Part shown: piece by piece, positions 22,827 to 37,800 of the stretch
How positions within the stretch are numbered: position 1 is the first letter of the stretch
How the letters are laid out: each line of letters opens with the position of its first letter
NCBI GenBank assembly: GCA_963971285.1
Contig: OZ020245.1
Coordinates: forward strand, 18,614,983-18,678,982
Direction of reading: 5' to 3'
DNA from: Astropecten irregularis
Lineage: Eukaryota; Echinodermata; Asteroidea; Paxillosida; Astropectinidae
DNA: 64,000 bases
The notes under the pieces: generated by a model
The model's input: the letters and a program-made list of their open reading frames with translations, nothing else
What the model was told of the DNA's origin: nothing
The model's database searches: none
Made by a program: the position numbers and the translations under genes

Positions 22827-25800
22827 ATGGCTGCCCAGTTGGGTAGTGGAGGAGATGGCGACAACGGTGATTCCCTACTTGGTATCTCAGAAAGTTCGTC
22901 TCCCAACATATCCACAGATTCGGCTCAAGAAGAGCGTTACAATCATGTCAAGGTGTTGGGAAAAGGAGCTTTTGGAGAAGCTGTCTTGTACAGTAAAACA
23001 GAGGCAAGACATATGTTTATTTTTAGTTGCAGTACAGTAGCACACGGCATTAGCCTACTGACTGTTTACATTTCTGACATTCATTGTCGTTTAATTGTAT
23101 TATTACTTATTAGGAAGCTATGCCTACTTACAATTTAATGTATAAAAAGTTGTTTTCTTTTCTTAATAGTATAGGGCCCACAAACACATGATTTAGAACC
23201 CAGTTCGGGGTACGGTGTGCTTGAGTCCACAAGGATAGTTTTCAGACCCCAATTTCCCTCAAAAATCAAGCCCTGCCCTCTTTCCACAAATTGAACCTTC
23301 CTCCTAACGTTAGACTTTAAAGTAGCCTAATATGAAATAAGACATTACAACTTGTCAACATATTTAGGTGAATCAGTTTACTGTAGAACTTGAATCCATG
23401 TCTGAAAATAATCCTTGTAGACTAAAGCACACTATCCCCCTAAGATCTAGCATTGTCACTTTTCGGGGTGCCGTAACACTGTAACACTATGAGTTTTGAA
23501 AACAACAACATTGCAGTGCCTTGTCTCCTAGTCCTACTAGACCGTGAATTCACTTCAATGAATGGGAGACTTTTGGAGCAGGCTGTCGACACTGGTCGAT
23601 AGAGGGCAGCAAACTACCGTTCTCCTGAAAACTTCTGTACACGCTACGGCGATTGTCAAAAAACTTTCCAAAGGTCGCAGGAAAATGCTGTAAACATTAA
23701 ATTCAGGCAATTTTACAATTAATTTGTAGCTTCACATTGCCACCCACCCCAATTTTGTTGCCTGAAAACACAAAGTGAGCTGAAATTCTTATGTTTGGTG
23801 AGGAATAATGTGCTAGGTCTCGCTTGCAAAGGAATTTCAGCGAGGTGAATCGAATGTGAAAATCCCCCTGGAATTTGTAACTTGGACAAGTGTGCTGTGC
23901 ACTGTGTGAGTTGCTCATCTACATTTATATGTATACATGTATTATGTACATGATGATGATGTACAGTGTACATGTCCATGTAGAAAGATAGATAAAGATC
24001 TAGAGATTTGAAGTAGAATTTGAATTTTGTTCAGTAAACTAACTAGGCATTAATGACTGTTATTTTTATCTTTCTGTATTAGGATAACTCCTTGGTAGTG
24101 TGGAAAGAGATTAATTTGTCTGAAGCAACGGATAAGACTCGACGGGATGCTCAGAATGAAATAGAGATACTTTCCATGCTCAATCATGCCAATGTCATCA
24201 CATATTACAATCATTTTATGGATGAGAGCACATTATTCATTGAGATGGAGTATGCAAATGGTAAGCAGTTATTTCTTTTTAAAAAATGTTCTGTTCCTAA
24301 CATTTAGCAGGCATGCAACTTTTCCTCGGATCAGCTGATTTCCTTTATTTCACTTCACTCTTATGCCATTGAAAAGTGAAAATTACTGCACAAATTCTGG
24401 GAAAAATTTAAATTTCCTCTTTTTTTTGAAAGTCCAAGTTGCATGCCTGATTTAGTGATCGAGTTTATAATCACCAAAATGAGGTTGTCTTGTCATCGTG
24501 ATAACATTAGAAATACAACTGAAGGTTTGATTTGTGATTTGGTCTGAGTGTTTCAAAGTACAGCTTTGAATGTAATAATGCCAAACTGAATCAAAATGCA
24601 CATGTAGGAAATTGCTGAAAACGTCTCACATGCTAAAAAGATCATAAAAATAGGAAAATGGAAAATGATCTAGAAATATTACTGGGGAAATAACTGTAGT
24701 TTTAAATGTACATGTACTTTGATTTTCTCACAGGTGGCACACTGTACGAGAAGATAGTCCATCAAGGTGACCAACTGTTTGTGGAAGAGGTTTGTTTTAA
24801 TTTGATTGATATTGATATGTGGTCACTGGTCAGTGCCAGCTTTAGTCAGCTTGGTAAATAGTCCCCTAAAACATAATTTCTATCCCTCAAATGAAAAATC
24901 ATTCAAAACAATGATATGACTAACTAATGAATAAATATTGTAATTGGCCAATTCACAAAGCCTAATACTGTGGCCTTTTACATGTAGTAAAAGCACAGAA
25001 ATTACGCATTCATAGAAGAAATTCATCACAGTATCATACCGTACTATGAAACAGATTGAATGGTACAGATGTGTGTTCTTTCTGTGCTTTTATTAAAAGG
25101 CTTCATGTCAGTATTATGCTTTGTGAATTGGTCAGTTAAACATCATTTATTCATTATTTAGTCATGTCATTGTTTTGACTGATTTTTCATTTGAGGGATA
25201 GAATTATGCAAATTAAGCTTGCTCTTCACTGACGTACATGTATATGCCTATCTGCACTGCAGACTCAGTGCTTTTGCATATAATGTAATGTTAGTCGGTT
25301 GCCTCGTAGTTGTTGATATAAATTGCCCTGTGTAACATGGACCTTAAACACTGCTGCAAAGTACCGGTATATGAACTTGAAGTTAAATATAAGCCTAGAC
25401 AGAGCTAGACGAGACAGATGATTGGAGTTAATAGTATGCATATATGTGGAAAATGATTTAAATACAGTTGTCATGAATGTCAGCTACCAACACTTTGGCT
25501 CTTCATAAATTGAGAAAATGTGTCTCTTGGAAATTTGTTTGGCATTGGTTGCAAACAGAAGAATGAAATTTATATCTGTATTTACCAATTACAAATTTTA
25601 ATACTATGATGCACAATTTAAGCCCATGGTTTGTGTAAGTTTTGAACTAAGGATGGGAGTGGGAAAAAGTGAAAGTTACATTTGTCTGTCAGGACATAAA
25701 CCAATGGTTTAGCTTGTTTTTCTTTTAAAAACAGAAGAAAAAGGGAAAAGAATCAATTCGGCTGTTGACTCTTGACCCTTTTCAAGATTTTGTTTCCATT

Positions 25801-28800
25801 ATATTGTTTCCACCTATATAATACAGCCCTTTCACTACAGTCTAGATTTATTCAATTACTCTAATTCATCTGCACAGTCATCAATGAAGTGTATTTTTTG
25901 TTTTGTTAATATTTATACAGGAGGTTGTGTGGTACTTGTTCCAAATTGTGTCTGCAGTTGATCACATACATACCAGTGGTATATTACATAGGTAAGTACA
26001 TTTTAAGCTATTGGAAATTACTTTTGTAAAAAAAAACACTTTAAAAGTCCCAGCATAGGAGCATTATAATTTAGCTGTGACAACCTACAGTACATGTATT
26101 ACATATTACACCGATATGTGCAGCAATGCTGCAACCTGGGAACAGTGCAAGAGTTCCCTCATTGCAGCATTGCTGCACGTATCGATGAAATTATCCTTGG
26201 GATATGGCGGTGTGTGCGTGGTTTCATGGCTTCTGACTGCCAAACGAACAAGGATAGTTGACTTTTGGGGTCACCACCAACATAGGGCTGGATGGCTCAG
26301 TTGGTGGAGCGCCAGGTACGGTATTCAGGAGGTCGCCGGTTCGAATCCCGCTCCAGTCAATTTCTCTTTGTTGACTTTTCAATGACTTTAAATTCAGTCA
26401 GTTCCCTTGTGGTTATTTGATGATTAAGATAAATTTCATGCTTTGAACACTACCAGTAGGCCCAAGCTCAAAGTCCAGGGTTTGTCTTCCCTTTCATTTT
26501 ACACAATGCAAGAAATATGCATACTTTTGTGATGTCTTGCTCATGATGTCTCATACCATTGATTATTTACTCTTACAGGGACATCAAAACATTAAACATC
26601 TTTCTGACGAAACAGAATTTAATCAAGTTGGGTGACTTTGGCATCTCCAAGGTCTTGAAGAACACAGACATGGCAGAGACAGTTGAGTTATCCTTCTTTC
26701 GTTCAATAGTTTTATTTTCAAACTTTACTTTGAAGAGGTAATAAGCATCAATATCAAATTTTAAACCACTGTGCATTGTTTCAGTGGGGACTGTTGCAGT
26801 GTCCCTATTTCACTCCAGGATGGGCATGCCAACCATAGATATATACACATGTATTAAGAAAACTAGATTATGCATTTGCGGATACCTTGCGGCGCAATTT
26901 TTAAGCGGTATTTCAAATCCGTTTTTATGGAACGCCGTAGCTATCTTCTTTAGATTGTTTGCTTTGGTAATTCCATCATTCAATTTGCCAAATTGAATGA
27001 TGAAATTTGCGAACAGAATGACAGAATGACAAACTGAATGATGGAATTTCCGAACGGAATGGCCAAATGGAAAATAAAATGATGAAATTGGAGAGATGGA
27101 ATTACCGACAAACAATCTAAGCCACCGAATATAACTACGGCGTTCCATCATGTTTCTGGTGCATCGCGTTATGCGTAACGGCGCGGCTTCAACGATCGTT
27201 ATAAGTGTGGATGTGCGGTATAACTATGGCTGTCATCATGACGCATGCAACCCCCATTCGTTAATACACGGGTGCGTCATCTAGTTTTTGTATCTATGTC
27301 TCATTTTATAGAGCCCTTGCATATGATGGGCTGCACAGTCCAGTAATATAAAATGAATTTTTGCAGTAATGCAGGTGGTTCATGTAAATACAAAATATGG
27401 CATAATTTCCAATGTTCTTGCATATAACAAGTATTTTTCTAAACAAATTTCTGATACTGATGACCAAAGTCCTTTTCTTCTTGATTGTAGGTTGTTGGCA
27501 CTCCGTACTACATGTCTCCAGAACTCATGCGTGGTCAACAGTAAGTTTGTATAATTATGTTGGAAGAACCTTTCTTCCAGAAGCTTTCAAGTATTAAATG
27601 TTTCCTTTTCCAAATGTTGTATTTGGTTGTTTTTTAAGTATCCAAAGGTCCACAATAATTTGTATAACTTTATTAGACTATTCAGAAATTCTGACAAACA
27701 TTTTTTCACATTTTTGTAGGTACAACATTAAGAGTGACATGTGGGCAATAGGATGTGTGCTATATGAATTGCTGTCACTCAAACGCAGCTTTGATGCATC
27801 GGTAAGTCTATTGCATTCTGCCAACTTTGGTAAACGTTTTACATTATGGGTTGTCAGTTCAACGTAAAAATTTAAACATTTGGCCCAAACTTAGACTGCG
27901 CATCACTCATAACAGCCTTAAATCGTATTTATTTGTCCATTGTAGAAGAAAGGCAAATGTGTCTTTATTTAGTTTTTTCGTCTTTTTTGTTTTTCATGAT
28001 ATTTTTTCTTTATAAATCCGTTCTAGTGCTCTTAATGTCCTGAATTATAACTGTTTGACTTGCCTTTGTAGAATCGACTCAAGTTGGTTTGGGGAATTGT
28101 ACAGAAGGAGATAGACCAGGAATCCATAGATCCAATGTATTCATCTGAAATTAAATCATTAGTATGTCAACTATTGTCAAAGGTAAGAGTAGATTAAATG
28201 TCCTGTGTGCAATGTAGACAGATTGTAGACTTTTCCTGAAGAGTTTTAGGAGGGCTTGAAGATTTGATCCCTTCAGGGTGCTAGCCCTTCCAACTCTAGA
28301 TGCATTTTATATTTCAGTACATAAAATGGTAGCATACCGAAACAGAAATGTTCACAGATTTACCTATAACTTACAGGGTATAAAGATGGTCATGGTAGAA
28401 ACATACTGTTAAAGATTTTCTGCCTGAAATGCTGTATTTATAGAAAAGAGTAAAACCAGTGACCAAAATGATTTTTGATCAAAAATAAAAGAGAAAAGAC
28501 TTCAGACATACTGTGGCTATTTTTCACTGTTTTCTCAAAAAGTGGGCACAATATGGGACTGAAAATTTCACAGGTGACTGTCACTTTATCTTCCTTGATA
28601 TTTTTGCTCATGATTCTGTATTTCTTTGACCAAAAAAAAGTATGATATTTCCTTTAACAGTTTTCTTCGCTTCAATATTTTGTCTTATGCTTTTCATTTT
28701 TTCATATTATTGCCTTGAATCACCTGGTTTAAAGCTTAAAGAATCATGTAGTTAATACATGTATTAGGATTTTTTAGTCTAAATTTGTTGCAACATGATT

Positions 28801-31800
28801 TGTGTTACTTTGCAGTGAATCAGAATCCTCATTTTTAAAAGTACATTTGAATATTTGGTTCTGTGGTATTTCCTTTCTTCTGTTTTGTTGAATAAGGGTC
28901 TTATGTATTTTAATTTCCAAGTGCAGTGCTCTTGCTTGTGGATATATACATATAATGAATAATGATGATATTCTTCAATATCTGCCATGTAGGATCCAGA
29001 GAAAAGACCATCTGCATTGCAAGTGCTTGACCATACAGTAATTGAGAATGTTAAAGAGTGAGTTTGATTGTTGATTACTTATCATTAGTTAGCATGGCAT
29101 TGTACACATGTTATTGGTAAATGGGTTCACAAGTAGATTATGTGTATTACAGCAGGGGCCAATTTCACGGCACTGCTTAGCACAATAATTTGCTTAGCAC
29201 AAAAATGTCTTCCCCAATAAGGCAAACCACCGTTGAAAGTTTCATTTGATATTTATGGTCAGTGAACAACAGCCAAAGAACAATTGCAAGTGATACACAA
29301 CACATGGAAATTTGGTTGTTAATAATGTTTTTATTAAGGCAGAAATGTCACGCTTAGCGATTTTTTTTGTGCTCAGCAGCTCTATGAAATTGGCCCCTTG
29401 TCTGTTTGTAAAAATGAAATCAATTATAGAGTCAGGGATGACTGGTAAATTTTGACGAGTTTCAATATTTACCAGAAATGTTTTTAATGGTTTATAAGGA
29501 CGTATCTGAAGTAGCATGCATGTACATATGTAAATTGTGAACATTGTCAGTTTAATGGAATTTTATATGTTTTTTTCTTAGCAATATGGAGAAGAAGGTA
29601 TGGGCATTGAATGCATCAGCAAGGAAAGCACGAATTGCTAGCAGTACTGCAACAGAAACAATACCTGTAGTCACATCTAAGACCAGTGAGGTATGTTGAG
29701 ATCTGTTTATTTCTTAAAGGTAGTATCATAGTTTGGTAGCATACCGAAACAGAAATCTTCACAGATTTACCTATAACTCACAAGATGGTCATGGTAGAAA
29801 CATATCATTTCTTTCTGAAATGCTGTATTTATCCAGAAAAGAGTAAAACCAGTAACCAAAATTATTTTTGATCTTTAAAGATAAAAAATAAAAAAGAAAA
29901 GACTTAAAAAATACTGTGGCCGTTTCTCACTGTTTTCTCAAAAAGTGGGCACCGTATGGGACTGAAATTTTCACAGATGACTGTTACTGTATCTTCCTTG
30001 ATATTTTTGCCCATGAATCTGTATTTCTTTGACAAAAACCAAAGTATGATATTACCTTTAATGCAAGAAATCATAATGACACCCACAATCCCAGTACTCT
30101 TTTCAACTGATGTTGTCGTTCTACAGGTGTACTACTGGGGAGGTGGTCGATTAACACCTTACAAACTTGAGGTTTTCAAGAAAGGTAATAGTGCCTTACA
30201 GGTTGCAGCTGGTAATCTTCACTTTGCAGCTGTGACAGTGGAGAAGGAACTATTTACTTGGGCTGTAAGTAATACATCCTATGGATAATATTAATACCAT
30301 TCTGTTCTCAGTCAAGTTGACTGGCAACATGTTGCATGCAGTTTTGTTGATGTACAGTTTATCTGTTTATGGCATGGCCCAAACACATTGGGCTGATATT
30401 TCATATTGTGTTTGGGCCTACTCCCGAAATTGCCACTAGACCAAAATCAAATTTGATCAAGCTAAACTGATCATTTGAAAATGTTTGACCAAAGATAAAT
30501 ACATGGAGGTTGCCTGCATTTTGTTTCAAAAATAGAAGTTAAATGGTAATAATTTAGGGGCCTCTAAGAATTTTCAATGTTTTTGAATTTCTACTTTCTT
30601 TCGAGTATTTTCCAGTATTTTCTTTTATTCTGACTAATTTCCTGAAATACATGTACATGTACTGCAGCACACGTGTCGCACGAGCATTCCAAAAATGCAA
30701 TTTTTGTCAACTTTGTTTCCAAATCAGAGTCATATCTGTGGGTGCCCGGACGTAACTTGCCATTTGTTCCATCATACCAAGTTACTAACTAATGAAGCAC
30801 AAGAAATGTTCAGCCCACCTGTGCACATTCCAGCCATCATCTTGACATAATTGTGTCACATTAATTGTAGTTTTTTTGGATGTTTTTTAATCCAAATGCA
30901 TGTACAATGTACTAGATGAAAAATCAATTTGTTTTTATTTGAAATTTGGGATGGGTCAAACAAATTTGGAAAAAAAGCGAAATTAAAAAATATTGAAAAT
31001 TTTGAGTGGCCCCTCAACAGGTAAATGCAGTACAACACATTTGAAAGTGATTTCATGGTAATTTTTTATAATCAGAACATTCAGGGAGGACAAGCCTTGG
31101 TTGGTCAGCTTGGACACGGAGATACAGCATGCTATAAGAACCCTAAGAAAGTTGAGTCTTTACAGAACATCAAGGGAGTGTCGTGTGGGGAAGAATTCAC
31201 AGCATGTATAACAGGTAAAACGTCAAGTTGTCAGTGTTATGAAATTAATCATATGTATGCTTCATAGTTTGTAAAGTTGTACTTAAAATTTGAAGGGAAA
31301 ATCCTAGTAGACCAAAACCGGAATTACAATAGAATATGTCAGACTCTGATTATTGTCTGGTCTCCTGATAAGGACTAGAGCAGGCTAGTCAGAACGTTAA
31401 GACAATTACGAGACGTGCGAACGAAATAGAAGTGCGAAAGTACAAACGATTATTACAAGGTGTTTCTGCAAACCGATCCACATACTCTAGTTATTATTGT
31501 TATTTTTTTGATGTGGCTAATGTGTACATACACGTTTAACAATCCAATTGTACGGCACAGTTTCTGAAAACACATATCTTTGCACATTGATTTGTGTATT
31601 TTTAGATGAAGGTGAACTGTATACATTTGGGTCTGATTACTATGGTTGCCTTGGCTGTGATAATGCTGAGGGAGATGAAGTCGCTACACCAATCATCGTA
31701 GACTTCTTCAGTGGTAGACCTGTAGAACAAGTATCCTGTGGCGACTGTCATATTGTTGTATTGACTGAAGACAAAGAGGTTTATTCTTGGGGGTGTGGTG

Positions 31801-34800
31801 AGTTTGGTGAGTAGTATTTTTCCTGGATTCTTAATACTATAATGACAAGGACATCAAACACTGTAAATGACTTATTTTGTTTTCATTTTCCTTCTACTAA
31901 GAAAGAATTTTGTCTGATGAGGACTAGAGCAGGCTAGTCGAAACGTTGAGACATTACGAGAAGTATGAATGAAATAGAAGTGCGAAAGTACGAACAATTC
32001 TTACATGGTGTTTCCTCAAACCGATCCACATACCAATATTAACAATGCAAAAAATAAACTGCTGCAAACTGCTCATCAACCAAAATAAAGACCTCGAATA
32101 TTATAAAATGTTTCAAATTAGGAAGGTGTGACATTTTGATGCTATCAGGATCTTTATTGAAGGTTAAATGACAAGAGGACAAGAACATGCAAGTAAAGAT
32201 ACACATAAATGGACTAGAGGATCAGAACAAAGGTGGTTAGAGTGATCAGAGGACAGAGGTATGCATGTGAAAGGATATTCATATAATTTGCTTTTATTTG
32301 CAGGTCGTCTTGGTCTTGGCAATGAGGATGATTACAGCTTACCTCAAAAAGTAGGTCCAGTCATATAATTTATTTAAGCATTTATAAAAGCGTGTCTGTT
32401 TTGAAAATATTAATTAAAGTATTGTCTGGATCATAACAGGTTTTCATTTTTTATAAATGAAAAAAATGTATTTGTGCACAAACGTATATGGAGGTACGAC
32501 CCAGATACAGGATCATGCCCCCAGGTCTGAGGACGTGTCTACGCTACTGAGGTAAACTTGTTGTGGAAACACTAAGTTTGTGAAATGTATTGCTGTCTGA
32601 AGTACCGCATCATTTTGATTGAAACAGCAAAACTTCAATTAGTTCATGAATTCAATTCATAAAACATGGGATCATTGAAAGGTGAACAAAGAAAAATGGA
32701 CAGGAGCAGGATTCGAACCAGCAACCTCCCAATTACCGTACCAGTGCTCTGAGCAACTGACCTATCCAGGCCTACTTTGGCGGTGTCCATGATGGTTAAT
32801 CATCCCACCCCAAGGATCATTTAAGATAGCAGTGCTGCGTGTATCTTAAATGAATCTTGGGATATAGTGGTATTTGAGCGCCGGGTTTCATGGCTTCTGA
32901 CTGCCAAATGAACAAAGATAATTGACTATTTGGGACACCGCCAACATAGGACTGGATAGCTCAGTTGGTAAGAGCCACATTATAGGTCAATTTTATGAAA
33001 TTGCTATTTGCAGTGAAAGCTTTACTGCCAGTCTTTATTAATATTTTTAAACCTTTGACTTGTGATAATTGATTGATTGAATGGAATTGAACATAAGTTT
33101 GTTAATTTTGTTCTTTCAAAAATATTAATTGCATATCAAATAAAATTTATTTGTTTTTTATGTATCTTTTGTTTTGGATAGGTGAACATCTGTGGTAATA
33201 AAACAATCCGGACTGTATGCGGGGGCTTTGATGGTACCTTTCTCTGTACTTCAGACGGCAAAGTATTAGCATGTGGAAGTAATGAAAACAACAAACTTGG
33301 CTTCAACACCATCACAAAGGGCCTTAAAAAACGTCAAGTCAAGGTACTAGACACTGCTTAATGTTATTGATTGATACCATCAATGCACTGAGAATTAATG
33401 ATCCTTGCACATATTTTATCTTTTAAATTATCATGCCAACAACAAACCTTTAAGCTTGTTCTAGGCACACACACAGCATGCATGAAGCATTATAAGCATT
33501 ATAACAGGCATTTATAAAGCGCCTTTCCAAAAAGATCAAAGCACTGTACATTATTATTATCCCTGGTCATCGGGCCATAATTTACACTCCTGAAACCATC
33601 TCAACTCCCTTCGTAGCATACAGCTCTGGCTGCCATAGGGAGCACAGAGGCTAATCAAAACACAAAGCCATCTCTACCCTCGCAGGTACCCATTATACAC
33701 CTGGGTGAAGAGGAGCAATATGTGACAAAGTGTCTTGCCCAAGGATGCAAGCACCACTAGCCCATGGCTGGATTTCAACCCACAATCTGCAGATTGACCA
33801 CAGGATCTTGAGTATGACACGCCAGACCACTAGGCCACAGTACCTAATTAAAAACAAATACTATTGAGGCTTTGCACTGATATGTGAAGCATGCAGTGTG
33901 TGATGGAATACAGTTGCAAGGCACCCACTCATAAATCAGATTGCTGTATCTATGATAGTGACAAATGATTCATATCAAACTAGATAAATTACAGACAAGG
34001 CCTGTGGAATACTATGCCCACAATAAAAAATATGTCATTTGATGAAATTCTATGGATTATTTGCAGGAGAGTTATGACATTCCATGCAAGGATGTTCCTA
34101 CTATAGTGAAACCACTCAACAGATATCATATTATCTCTGTATCACTTGGTAAAGATCATTCAGCTGTAATTGATGGTAGGTGGAATATTTCATAATCATT
34201 AGTCGTGTAATAATACAAGCACAAGATGTTCATGTAAAAATAATGTGTTTTGCCAAGAAGCCATGATGTTCAACATTCAGTTGATAGGAACTTAATATAT
34301 AGTCTGAGTATCACCCATTCTACTCCGTGTCACTACGTACGAACATCTGATACATGCGTGCATGCACATTTTATGCAACGCGGCACATCAGCCAATTAGA
34401 CCTGTTTTGAGAACATTTCCGTCAGGATCGTGACGGAGGATATTGATTGGTCAATTTTGCGCATCTGCGCGGCAGCAGCTATCATTGTGATAGACGCACT
34501 TGCCAAACGGTATGATAGTAGATGCCCCCTTATTGGTCAAAACTTAGAGCGGTCATTGCTGGGCTGGGTTTGCCTGCATAATTAAACAGGAAATCTGCAC
34601 ACATATGATCGACGCTTGCTTGCTGTACGGCGAGTGCGTCTATCACAATAGGCTACTTAATATATTGAATCATTGATCATTTGATATATACTTTGTCCTT
34701 TCATCCCTGAGTATCTATTTGATCTATTGTTGTCTGTTTACATGGTAAAGTCATTGGAAGATGCTTGTCCAATTTTAGAACAATTTGACGGATACAAATA

Positions 34801-37800
34801 TATTATAATGGTAAATTGATAAAATACAAAAATTGACTTGATACAAAAGGGCATTACCAAAAATCCAATCGAGAACAAACAACATGTAACTGATATGTTA
34901 GGTTTGTCAGTATATTTCAATTACATGTAGTCTATGGATTTGCTGTGTCATGATCTGTCCGTGCTGTGTACAGTACAGTACATCTCAGAAGTAGAATACA
35001 ACATGTGTCAAGATACTATTTTTCAATTTGATTTGTAGACACTGGTCGCTTGATCACATTTGGATTGAACAAACACGGTCAGCTGGGTGTAGGAGACTGC
35101 AAACCAAGATGTGGAGTCAATGAAATAAGTGGACTGCTTAGCAGTAAGCAGGTTTTACAAGCAGCTTGTGGCGATGGATTCACAGTCATTGCAACAAAGG
35201 GTAATTATTTATTATGACTTAATAATTATCATAATGATGATTAATAATAATGAAATCTTATAATGCGTCTTAAGCAGACTCCATCCAGGGGCCAATTTCA
35301 TAAAACTGTTAAGCACAAAAATGTGCTAAGTATGACATTTCTGTCTTAATAAAAACAGGGTTAACAACCAAATTTCCACGTGTTGTGTATCACTTGTGAT
35401 TGTTCTTTGGCTGTTGTTCGCTGACCATGAATATCAAATGGAATTTTCAATGGTGGTTTGTTTTATTGGGCGAGACATTTTTGTGCTAAGCAAATTTTTG
35501 TGCTTAACAGTTTTATGAAATTGGCCCCAGTAAGGGTGCTCAAAGTGCAGAATCTACTACACATAGCTCTTACAAACATACAAACAAATCAATAAAGAAT
35601 GCAAAAACCGTTCAAGAATCCAAGGTCCTGTTTGTTTTGGCACAAGATTTAGGGATCTTGCAGATCCACGTCCCGTAACTGATTCCACAATGTAGGTGCT
35701 GCACATGAGGAGGACCTGTCCTCCCATGTTTGCTTGCACTAAGGAACTAATGATAACCCTGTGTCTGAAGATCTCAAGGACCGAGCTGGATTGTATTGTT
35801 GGAGCAAAGATGAATTATATTTAGGAGCAGGGGCCAATTTCACGGACCTGCTTAGCACAAAAATTTGCTGAGCATGACATTTCTGTCTCTAATATTGAAA
35901 ACTAAATTAACAACAACATTTCCATGTGTTTTGTATCACTTGTGATTGTTCTTCAGCTGTTGTCCGCTGACTATGAATATCAAATTTATGGAATTGTAAT
36001 GGTGGTTTGTTTATTTTTATTATTTAACTCATTTTTGTGCTAAGCAATTTTTTGTGCTTAGCAGCTCCATGAAATTGGCCCCAGAACTGTGTGTACAATG
36101 AAAAGTGAAAAGTAGGATTGTAAACCTAATTTCATATTTGAGGGATTTTAAGACAGGAGTGACACAAGTTTGTTGGATAAAGCACTGATGATGCGAGCAG
36201 CTGTATTTTCCAGGTTTTGTAATCGGAAGAGCTAGAGTTGAGCTAGATTATGGCAACTGATCATATAAAATGGCATTACCAAAAAATCTAATCTAGAAGA
36301 AACGAGGGCATGAACAATAATTTCAGTGTCAGACTCGGTCAAGTATTTCTGAATGAAACTAAGATTTCTCAGTATACTTTGGTAGCACACCAAAACAGAA
36401 ATCTTCACTGATTTACCTATAACTTACAGAGTATAAAGATGGTGATGGTAGAAACAAATTCCTTTTATATTAAACGGAAACTTGCACTTTGTTTTTTCTT
36501 GCTTTCATTTGAAACAGATAGCCAGATTTATTCCTTTGGGAATGTAGAAAGTGGCCGGTTGGGTATACCAGTTGACCCAAGCCTTACTCATCGAAAGAAG
36601 ATGGCAGTACCGACACCCAAGCCAATGTTTGGATCCTTACATTTTGTATCAGATGTATCGTGTAGACACTGGCATTGTATCGTTATTGTGGGTAAGTTCC
36701 AGCTTGTTTTTATTAGAAGGATATTCACAATTTCACATTCTCCATAAATGAGAGCATTTGGTGATTTTGATGGCTACAGAAGATATGGCAAGGTGTCATG
36801 TACATGAATCATTAACCTCAAAAATCTTTATCATTTTTTCACTTAGAAAAAGTCCTGAAATCTAAAACTATTCGCTCCCCTCACCTAGACAGCCTCACTT
36901 CAAGTAGAGGTAAGTAGTTAAATTTTTTTTTTTTTTAGTGTTTATACTGACAATTCCTGATACTCTCTGTGAAATGGAGCTAAGAACTAAAATGACCAGT
37001 GAATCCAAACAAATCTACTCATTATAGATACACAAAAATAAATGCCTTCAATATCGTCGCAAAGTAGTTAAGATGAATTGTCAGTATTCAGGTAAACATT
37101 TATTTGAACTTGATTAGAATTAACATTACAGAGCTTGTGTAGACTAGAACATAATTGAATAGCAACATTTGGGATATGTATCACCATAGTGATTTGTATC
37201 GTGACATCACATTTTGCTTCGCTATTAAGATTGCTTGCATTTAAGATTAATCTCAGTGCTTGGTGAAATCTACTCCAGATCACTTTGCATGGCTAGAGTA
37301 GAAGACTGTTCACTTAAAAATTGCCAGGTCCTTAGGAATGCTTTCCTTTTTAATTGTTAGTTCCCATTATTATGCCATTGCTGATGATGCCTTGATTTTT
37401 CAAGTGATTCATGGAAAACTAGCTAAACCAACCAACTGAGGTTGAAAGCAGTGATTCTTGAAATGTAGATAATGCACAATTTAAGAAGGGATGTTCAGTT
37501 GAATGTACAGATGGACATGAATTAATTAGCCTTGAGGTGAAGGATTTCATTAATACATGTACGGTACTTGCTTACATTAGAAATGAGGAAATAACTTGTC
37601 AAGAAATACCAGTGTATTTATCAAGATGTTATGCAACTTAATAATAATATACAGGATAAGGGCTTCTCTACCATGGAATGTGCATAATATACTGATGCAC
37701 ACGCAGATAATGCAGTGTTGGAAGGGGTAGTTTTTTAAAGTTGTAGCATGGTTATTCTTCTTCCTATTATTAAAATTAAGAAGTGTTTTTGTTTGGTCTT

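Noticed and set aside
26281..26365. tRNA gene
   Set aside because: A- and B-box and closing stem are present, but the anticodon arm is irregular, and the same unit recurs with shared upstream and tail modules, so it is a SINE.
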